Positions 31,903-37,590 of a DNA stretch of 37,590 bases are shown here, piece by piece. Origin of the DNA: JBGCED01 sp045106055 (GTDB lineage Bacteria > Pseudomonadota > Alphaproteobacteria > CBDDJK01); the NCBI GenBank assembly GCA_045106055.1, contig JBGCED010000068.1:1-37590 (forward strand), written 5' to 3'. A model generated the notes under the pieces. The model made no database searches. It saw only the letters and a program-made list of their open reading frames with translations, and had not been told where the DNA came from. Every line of letters begins with the position of its first letter. Position 1 is the first letter of the stretch. The position numbers were made by a program, and so were the translations under genes.

Positions 31903-32826
31903 TTACTCAAGCCCCACAAGTGCCTGTGCGAATTCTTTTGGGTCAAAGGGCTGCAAATCTTCTATTTGTTCGCCAACCCCGATTGCATGAACAGGCAGCT
32001 TAAATTCGCGCGCCAGCGCAACCAGCACCCCGCCCTTGGCTGTGCCGTCCAATTTGGTCATAATTAACCCCGTTAAGTGCGTTAATTTCTTAAAAGCATC
32101 AATTTGCGCAAGCGCATTCTGCCCCGTGGTTGCATCCAGAATTAACAAGACATGATGGGGTGCGCCTTGTGATTTTTTGTCCATAATGCGGGTGATTTTC
32201 ACCAATTCCTGCATCAAATCATCGCGATTATGCAGCCTGCCCGCAGTATCCATGATTAAAAAATCATGATTTTGTGCAATCGCTTGATCCATCGCATCAT
32301 AAGCAAGCGCAGCGGCATCACTATTTGGTTTTGCGGTTAAAACAGGAATATCATTGCGCGCGCCCCAAATGGATAATTGTTCAACCGCCGCAGCGCGAAA
32401 AGTATCCCCCGCTGCCAGCATCACCGATTGCCCTTGTGTTTTAAAATGATTGGCAAGCTTGCCAATGGTGGTTGTTTTGCCTGACCCATTTACCCCAACC
32501 ACCAGAATCACGGTTGGCTGACCGTCTGGCGTTGTTTTTTCTGGAAAATTTGCGGCAACCCCCTCAAGCTGTTTGGCTATTTCTTGTGAGAATAAATGTT
32601 TAATCTCAGCCGCATCCACATCCTTATTGAATTTTTGCGCTGATAATTCCGCAATTAAGTTTTGTGCCATTTTGGGGCCAAGATCGGCTTCAATTAAAAC
32701 TTCTTCTAGTGAATCAAGCAATGCCTGATCACAGCGTTTTCTGCCCGCAAACAGCCCGCCAAGACCGCCTGAAAGCCGTTCTGCTGAACGACCAAGCCCT
32801 TTTTTTAAGCGTTCAAACCATTTCAT
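31903..32826 (-). CDS. ftsY: signal recognition particle receptor FtsY
   Basis: The 307-residue SRP GTPase has a short N-terminal amphipathic start (MKWFERLKKGLGRS) suited to lipid binding, an N domain, and a G domain with GVNGSGKTTTIGKLA (111-125), DTAGRLHN and TKLDGTAKGG. It docks SRP-ribosome complexes to the membrane translocase. A TTG start at 32842-32844 is possible, but the ATG at 32824-32826 matches other FtsY N-termini and has a GGGGG Shine-Dalgarno 7 bases away. That ribosome-binding sequence is itself part of the 13-bp tandem repeat that fills the mtaB-ftsY junction. The long acidic A domain of E. coli FtsY is absent, as usual in alphaproteobacteria. Confidence 0.96.
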   Translation of the reverse strand: MKWFERLKKGLGRSAERLSGGLGGLFAGRKRCDQALLDSLEEVLIEADLGPKMAQNLIAELSAQKFNKDVDAAEIKHLFSQEIAKQLEGVAANFPEKTTPDGQPTVILVVGVNGSGKTTTIGKLANHFKTQGQSVMLAAGDTFRAAAVEQLSIWGARNDIPVLTAKPNSDAAALAYDAMDQAIAQNHDFLIMDTAGRLHNRDDLMQELVKITRIMDKKSQGAPHHVLLILDATTGQNALAQIDAFKKLTHLTGLIMTKLDGTAKGGVLVALAREFKLPVHAIGVGEQIEDLQPFDPKEFAQALVGLE

Positions 32827-32827
32827 T

Positions 32828-32866
32828 TCAATGCCCCCAGTCAATGCCCCTAGTCAATTCCCCTAG
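32828..32866. repeat. 13-bp tandem repeat (3 copies) from mtaB stop codon to ftsY ribosome-binding site
   Basis: Units at 32828-32840, 32841-32853 and 32854-32866 share TCAATGCCCC(C/T)AG. The third unit holds the mtaB TAG stop; the first supplies the GGGGG ribosome-binding sequence of ftsY. Confidence 0.88.
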
Positions 32867-34212
32867 ACCATTTCTGCGATCAGATATTTGCCTGCAATCG
32901 CGTTAAATTGGACAGGATAAACATGATTATGCTGCAAGGGAATATCGCTATGAAGCTTAACCTGTGCAAATCCCAAACTATGCCCGCTATAGTGATTTTC
33001 GTGCTGTGATTCGATCAATAAAGATTCGCGCGTGCCAAGCAAGGATTTGCGGTAATGCGCCGCCCTAGTTTCGCCTTTATCGCGCAATAATTTTGCCCGT
33101 TGTTTAATCTCCAGCTTTGAAAGCTGATTTGGGATTTTGGCAGCTGGCGTGCCGATCTTTGGTGAAAAGGGAAACACATGCAGCCATGTTAGCCCCACAT
33201 CATCAATATGGGCAAGTGTGCGCTGAAACATGGCATCATCTTCTGTTGGAAAGCCCGCGATCAAATCCGCACCAAACACCAAATCAGGGCGGTGTTGACG
33301 AAGTTCATCCGCCAGCATGACCGCTTGTTCGGGGCTGTGGCGGCGTTTCATCCGCTTTAACATCATCATATCCCCTGCTTGCAGCGATAAATGTAAATGG
33401 GGCAAAATGCGTTCTTCATTAATGATCAAGGATTTTAATTGATCATCAACCTCGCTGCAATCCATTGAGGATAGGCGTAAACGCTGCAAATCTGGCACCA
33501 GCTTTAAAATTTGTGCAACAAGCGCACCAAGCCCGCCCGCAACAGGCAAATCGCGCCCATAAGCGGTCATATCCACCCCGCATAAGACAATTTCCTTAAC
33601 GCCATTTTTAACCAAATGCTGAATTTGCGTGACCACTTGCCCTGCTGGGGTTGATTTTGAATTGCCCCGCCCATAGGGGATAATGCAAAAGGTGCAGCGA
33701 TGATCGCACCCTGTTTGCACCTGAACAAAGGCGCGCGCCCGCGCCCCAAAATCATTTAATAAAGGCGCTTCAGGCATTTCTTGTTCGGGTAGTATTAGAC
33801 CATCATCAAAAATATTACCATGAAGCAAGCTGGCATCATGGTTTTTAAAGCTTGATTCTTGCAGCTTTTCGCGATTGCCAACCACCTGATCCACCTCGTT
33901 CATGGCAAGAAATTGATCAGGGTCAATTTGCGCCGCACAGCCCGTCACCACAATACGCGCATCAGGGTTGGATTTTCTTAATTTGCGAATGGTTTGGCGG
34001 GTTTGGCGCACCGCTTCATTTGTAACCGCGCAAGAATTGACGATCATGGTTTTATCATCGCCGATGCGCGCCAACATCCCCCGCATCGCTTCTGATTCAA
34101 ACGCATTTAACCTGCATCCCAGCGTTACAACATTTTGATGTGTAACAACATTTTGATGCGTTACAACATTTTGATGTGCTGGCTTATCCTGTTTTAAATC
34201 CGTTTCACTCAT
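32863..34212 (-). CDS. mtaB: tRNA N6-threonylcarbamoyladenosine methylthiotransferase MtaB
   Basis: This 449-residue radical-SAM enzyme has the MTTase N-terminal cysteines C33, C61 and C92 (LGCRLN, NSCAVT, TGCAAQ), the radical-SAM site C169-x3-C173-x2-C176 in GCDHRCTFC and a C-terminal TRAM domain. MtaB adds methylthio to t6A37 of tRNAs. Frame starts are TTG at 34227 and ATG at 34212; the ATG (MSETDL) is chosen. A three-copy HQNVVT repeat sits directly before the conserved LGCRLN block: family members normally begin close to a single VVTxGCR strand, so two copies are extra. It lies between dapF and ftsY, a common alphaproteobacterial order. Confidence 0.95.
   Translation of the reverse strand: MSETDLKQDKPAHQNVVTHQNVVTHQNVVTLGCRLNAFESEAMRGMLARIGDDKTMIVNSCAVTNEAVRQTRQTIRKLRKSNPDARIVVTGCAAQIDPDQFLAMNEVDQVVGNREKLQESSFKNHDASLLHGNIFDDGLILPEQEMPEAPLLNDFGARARAFVQVQTGCDHRCTFCIIPYGRGNSKSTPAGQVVTQIQHLVKNGVKEIVLCGVDMTAYGRDLPVAGGLGALVAQILKLVPDLQRLRLSSMDCSEVDDQLKSLIINEERILPHLHLSLQAGDMMMLKRMKRRHSPEQAVMLADELRQHRPDLVFGADLIAGFPTEDDAMFQRTLAHIDDVGLTWLHVFPFSPKIGTPAAKIPNQLSKLEIKQRAKLLRDKGETRAAHYRKSLLGTRESLLIESQHENHYSGHSLGFAQVKLHSDIPLQHNHVYPVQFNAIAGKYLIAEMV
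34123..34176. repeat. 18-bp tandem repeat in mtaB N-terminus (3 copies)
   Basis: Units at 34123-34140, 34141-34158 and 34159-34176 share ACAACATTTTGATG; the second unit differs at its start (TGTA for CGTT). Six codons per unit keep the frame and yield HQNVVT three times. Confidence 0.92.
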
Positions 34213-34233
34213 ATTTTTGCACTTCAAGAAATG

Positions 34234-35163
34234 TTAATTAAAATTAAGATCAAGATGACCTGAAAAACTATGGGCGGTCGCCCCGCTTAATTCAATGTGT
34301 TGATCATCCGCCCGCCAGCAGGTTTTTAAATAGGATGGGCTGCCATCATGCTGGGGATAGCGCAGCGATCCATCCACGATGAAGCTAATCATTACATTTG
34401 AGCGATCCGCAGCCTTTACCAATCCCCGCCGAGTGACCGCAACAGATGCCGCAGATGCGCCCGACCCGCAGGCAAGCGTTCGCCCTGCGCCCCTTTCCCA
34501 CACAATCAGCCGAAAAATATTGTTGCCCCTTGCGCTTACAAAGCCAATATTTGCGCGCTGGGGAAATAGTGGATGTGTTTCAAGCGCGGGCGCGATCTTC
34601 TCTATATCAATTTTTTCCGCATCTTCAACCATAAATACCGCATGGGGATTGCCAAAGCCGACTCCAACCGCGCCCAATCCTTGATCTTCGCCATCAGGCA
34701 GGTGAATCGGCAGATGAATAAGCGAATCAGGATTATAGGCAAGCGGGATTTGCTGCCAATTAAAAATGGGCGCACCCATATCAACCGCAATATCACCATT
34801 TGCTTGGCGGTGATCCATTGCATGCAGCTGCCCGCGCAAGGTGGTCAGTGTGATCTTATTTGTTTTTTGATCCATGCGGTCAAATAATAAAGCCGCCACG
34901 CATCTTGTGCCATTGCCGCAGGCGGCAGCTTGTGATCCATCTGGATTGAAAAATTGCAAATGGGCGGCGGCAGCGGAATCTTTACTTGGCGTTAGCACAA
35001 TAAATTGATCGCAGCCAATTCCTGCTTTGCGGTCGCATATATGTTTGGCTGCGCGTGCAAGCCCCCCATCATTTGGCGCGTTTATCGCCGAATCACGAAA
35101 ATCAACGATCACAAAATCATTGCCCAGCCCGTGCATTTTTATAAATTCAAGTTGTTTTAACAC
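34234..35163 (-). CDS. dapF: diaminopimelate epimerase
   Basis: The 309-residue protein has the paired catalytic cysteines C82 (AACGNGTRC) and C232 (LACGSGASA), the N-terminal FIKMHGLGNDFVIVD and the GFGNPHAVF segment. It interconverts LL- and meso-diaminopimelate for lysine and peptidoglycan. The start is GTG (35161-35163) with AAGGA upstream; starting at the internal ATG would cut off the first strand. It is the first gene of the long leftward block and is divergent from trpE across a 181-bp gap. Confidence 0.96.
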   Translation of the reverse strand: MLKQLEFIKMHGLGNDFVIVDFRDSAINAPNDGGLARAAKHICDRKAGIGCDQFIVLTPSKDSAAAAHLQFFNPDGSQAAACGNGTRCVAALLFDRMDQKTNKITLTTLRGQLHAMDHRQANGDIAVDMGAPIFNWQQIPLAYNPDSLIHLPIHLPDGEDQGLGAVGVGFGNPHAVFMVEDAEKIDIEKIAPALETHPLFPQRANIGFVSARGNNIFRLIVWERGAGRTLACGSGASAASVAVTRRGLVKAADRSNVMISFIVDGSLRYPQHDGSPSYLKTCWRADDQHIELSGATAHSFSGHLDLNFN

Positions 35164-35344
35164 GGTTCTGGTGTCCTTTTAATCTTGCATCATCGTGCAG
35201 TTATATCTAGGTCACCCCCCCTTAAATAGCAAGAAAATAGCAAAAACCCGCAGGGTAAAAATAAAAATAACTTTTCAAATGCCCTTTTCAGGCTTAAAAA
35301 CTTGATCCTATGCTTACATCTTAATTTATAAAGAGTTTGAAACA

Positions 35345-36862
35345 GTGAAAGAACAAAGCTTTGAACAGTTCAAGCAAGGCTGGCAGCAGGGAAAAGCGCA
35401 GCTTGTTTGGCAGGAATTTAATGCAGACCTTGAAACGCCCGTTTCATGCTATATGAAATTGGCGGCCACAGAGCCTTATGCGTTCTTGCTTGAATCGGTT
35501 GAAGGCGGGGAAATTCGCGGCCGCTATTCCTTTATTGGCATTAAGCCTGATCTGTTATGGCGCTCCAATCAAAATGAAGCCATGCTTGCCAAGCTTGGGC
35601 AAGCTTGTGATGCTGATAATGCGCCCGAATGGCAGCTTGAAACCCGCCCAACCCTGGAAAGCCTGCGCGCGCTTTGCGAAGAATCGCGGCTTGATTTGCC
35701 TGATCATTTGCCGCCAATGTCGGCGGGGCTAATCGGCTATTTGGGCTATGACACCATTCGCTTGATAGAGAACATCCCTGCAAATAATCCAGACCCGCTT
35801 GCCTTGCCAGAAGGGCTTTTTATGCGGCCAAGTATTATGGTGATTTTTGATACCATCACCAATATCCTATCGCTTGCAACGCCTGTTTGGCAAAATGATC
35901 ATAATCAACATGAAACGCCCCAAGCCCTGTGGCAAGCCGCGCTTGAACGCTTGGCAATCGCCAAAGACAGGCTTGCGCAGCCGCTGCCGCTTGAAAATAT
36001 TGCCCGCAGCACACAAAAAGCAGTGATTGAATCCTTGATGGATGGGGAAACCTATCAGACCATGGTTCAAGACGCAAAAGAGCTTATAAAGGCAGGTGAT
36101 ATATTTCAAGTGGTGCTGTCCCAGCGTTACCGCGCTTTATATCAAGGAAGCCCATTTAATTTTTACCGCGCCTTGCGCCGCACCAACCCTGCGCCATTCC
36201 TGTTCTTTTTGAAATTTGATGATTTTGCGGTTACAGGATCAAGTCCTGAAATATTGGTGCGCAACCGCGATCATAAGGTTACCATTCGCCCGCTTGCAGG
36301 CACACGCCCAAGGGGCAAAGACCAAGCACAAGATATTGCCAATGAACAAGCTTTATTAAAAGACCCCAAAGAGCTTGCGGAACATTTGATGCTGCTGGAC
36401 CTTGGGCGCAATGATGTTGGCAGAGTATCAAAGCTTGGCAGCGTCAAAGTTACCGATCAATTTATGGTGGAACGCTATAGCCATGTTATGCATATTGTAT
36501 CCAATGTCGAGGGGGAGCTGGCAGCAGAAGAAGATTCGCTAACCGCTTTATTTGCGGGCTTTCCCGCTGGCACCGTGTCTGGTGCGCCAAAGGTGCGGGC
36601 GATGGAAATTATCGACCAGCTTGAACCCTTAAAACGCGGAATATATGCGGGATGTGTGGGATATTTTGCCGCTGATGGGTCAATGGATAGCTGCATCGCC
36701 CTTCGAACTGCCATCATCAAGGATGATTATATTTACATGCAAGCAGGGGCGGGGATTGTTGCCGATTCTGATCCTGCAAGCGAGCAGCAAGAATGCCAGG
36801 CTAAGGTGGGCGCGCTGATCACCGCGCTTCATCTTGCTCAAGAAATTAACAGCAATAATTAA
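35345..36862 (+). CDS. trpE: anthranilate synthase component I
   Basis: The 505-residue enzyme has the TrpE N-terminal LLESVEGGEIRGRYSFIG, where the LLES segment forms the tryptophan feedback site, and the chorismate-binding blocks RTNPAPFLFFLKF, GSSPEILVRN, RPLAGTRPRG, LGRNDVGRVS, GTVSGAPKVRAMEIIDQLEP and QAGAGIVADSDP. It makes anthranilate from chorismate with ammonia from TrpG. TrpG is not fused and does not follow; the next gene is a SCO protein. The start is GTG (35345) with AAAGAG upstream. The 5' gap (35164-35344) is too plain to show a Trp-codon leader peptide or attenuator. Confidence 0.97.
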   Translation: MKEQSFEQFKQGWQQGKAQLVWQEFNADLETPVSCYMKLAATEPYAFLLESVEGGEIRGRYSFIGIKPDLLWRSNQNEAMLAKLGQACDADNAPEWQLETRPTLESLRALCEESRLDLPDHLPPMSAGLIGYLGYDTIRLIENIPANNPDPLALPEGLFMRPSIMVIFDTITNILSLATPVWQNDHNQHETPQALWQAALERLAIAKDRLAQPLPLENIARSTQKAVIESLMDGETYQTMVQDAKELIKAGDIFQVVLSQRYRALYQGSPFNFYRALRRTNPAPFLFFLKFDDFAVTGSSPEILVRNRDHKVTIRPLAGTRPRGKDQAQDIANEQALLKDPKELAEHLMLLDLGRNDVGRVSKLGSVKVTDQFMVERYSHVMHIVSNVEGELAAEEDSLTALFAGFPAGTVSGAPKVRAMEIIDQLEPLKRGIYAGCVGYFAADGSMDSCIALRTAIIKDDYIYMQAGAGIVADSDPASEQQECQAKVGALITALHLAQEINSNN

Positions 36863-36891
36863 TCAAAAATCAAAAATAAGGATATGGCTTG

Positions 36892-37581
36892 ATGGTATAT
36901 TTGCGCTATCTTCGTTACGGATTGTGGCTGTTTGCTGCGGGCGCAATCGCGCTTTATGGGCTGTTATGGCTGGATCAAAAATTTGACCTCTCCTTGTTTA
37001 ATGGCGGGGCTTCAAATCAAAATGCCGCATTGCCCGCCCCAAGCTTTACAGAATTCGCCCAGATGAAAGGCGATTTTAGCGTGATGCGGGTTGATAATGA
37101 TCCTAGTCTAGGCAACTCAAGCCTTGCAGATCCAGACGGGCTTGCCTTTACCCAGCAAGATTTGCTTGGCAAATATAGCGTGGTTTATTTTGGATTCACC
37201 CATTGCCCCGATATTTGCCCCGCCACCCTATATCAGATGAATTTATGGAAACAGGATTTAGGCGCGCTTGCCGATGCGTTTCAGTTTTTATTTGTAACGG
37301 TTGACCCCAAGCGCGATGATGCGGCGTTAATGCGCGATTATACCGCTGCCTTTTCCAGCAACATTATCCCCTTAACTGGCACGCAAGCACAAATTGACAA
37401 ATTGCTGGATATTTATAAAGTAACCGCTAAATTTGTGCCTTTGGAAGATGGCGATTATACGGTTGACCATACGGCATCGATTTATTTATTGGATAAGGGC
37501 GGTAATTTCCATTCCCTGATCGCCCATAATGAACCTTATGACATGGCAATCGCAAAATTAAAACGCATTGCCGCTGATTAG
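36892..37581 (+). CDS. SCO1/SenC copper chaperone
   Basis: The 229-residue protein has one N-terminal membrane anchor (residues 9-28), then a thioredoxin-like domain with the copper ligands C105 and C109 in FGFTHCPDICP and H193 in VDHTASIYLLD. SCO proteins deliver copper to the CuA site of cytochrome oxidase or reduce its cysteines, on the periplasmic face. A TTG at 36889 is an alternative start; the ATG at 36892 has an AAGGA ribosome-binding sequence. It lies 29 bp after trpE. No cytochrome oxidase genes are visible, but the window ends 9 bases after the stop. Confidence 0.95.
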   Translation: MVYLRYLRYGLWLFAAGAIALYGLLWLDQKFDLSLFNGGASNQNAALPAPSFTEFAQMKGDFSVMRVDNDPSLGNSSLADPDGLAFTQQDLLGKYSVVYFGFTHCPDICPATLYQMNLWKQDLGALADAFQFLFVTVDPKRDDAALMRDYTAAFSSNIIPLTGTQAQIDKLLDIYKVTAKFVPLEDGDYTVDHTASIYLLDKGGNFHSLIAHNEPYDMAIAKLKRIAAD

Positions 37582-37590
37582 GGCGAAAAA

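Noticed and set aside
35213..35219. Run of seven C bases as a phase-variable tract
   Set aside because: It is short, intergenic and not placed to shift a reading frame or to space a recognisable promoter.
35164..35344. Trp attenuator or leader peptide before trpE
   Set aside because: No run of Trp codons and no alternating stems visible. A TTGATC / TATAAA pair exists but with 19-bp spacing and only a few bases before the GTG, so I did not call a promoter.

Overview
The window looks like a chromosomal housekeeping region of an alphaproteobacterium of moderate G+C. The evidence is gene content and order: an ATP12-type F1-ATPase assembly chaperone (alphaproteobacteria and mitochondria), a dapF-mtaB-ftsY block, rimP-nusA-ylxR-infB, HemJ, a rhizobial-style PemK protein and a dihydroorotase-like protein of the alphaproteobacterial degenerate type. 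TRAP transporter genes, fhs and glycerol catabolism genes would suit a marine heterotroph (SAR116-like or a related order), but that placement is only a guess. There is no phage, insertion sequence, CRISPR array or rRNA. One tRNA (His) is present.

Layout. Positions 1-2600: a COG3014-like gene cut by the left edge, converging on two TRAP transporter genes (solute-binding dctP and small permease dctQ, with no large permease dctM beside them). 2700-3430: an adrenodoxin-type [2Fe-2S] ferredoxin between two sets of tandem repeats, then tRNA-His. 3518-8316: a tight leftward group fhs-glpD-glpK joining glycerol breakdown to C1-folate chemistry. 8406-10653: galU, a DUF924 gene and a DsbA-like thioredoxin. 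10868-17261: rimP-nusA-ylxR-infB followed by a solitary PemK/MazF-like gene where rbfA and truB often lie. 17262-17615: a gene-free stretch with a terminator, hairpin and repeats. 17616-20138: tolB-hemJ leftward and a GNAT acetyltransferase rightward. 20176-35163: a 15-kb block in which every gene points left (dapF, mtaB, ftsY, asmA-like, ATP12 chaperone, tilS, ftsH, dihydroorotase-like, rarA, rsh). 35345-37581: trpE and a SCO copper chaperone, rightward.

Most genes belong to cell growth and envelope upkeep: translation initiation and ribosome maturation, tRNA modification, membrane protein targeting and turnover, stringent response, lysine/peptidoglycan precursor and tryptophan synthesis.

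I did not find a convincing new multi-gene system. The most unusual signal is at the DNA level: at least six short tandem duplications (13, 15, 16 and 18 bp units, plus a 65-bp unit in about 3.8 copies). Three of them begin exactly across a stop codon and fill the following gap, and two are in-frame peptide repeats inside conserved enzymes. At the protein level the best leads are an Rsh enzyme with an intact hydrolase site but a RelA-like, charge-reversed synthetase motif (EFND), and a dihydroorotase homologue that has lost metal ligands and has no pyrB beside it.
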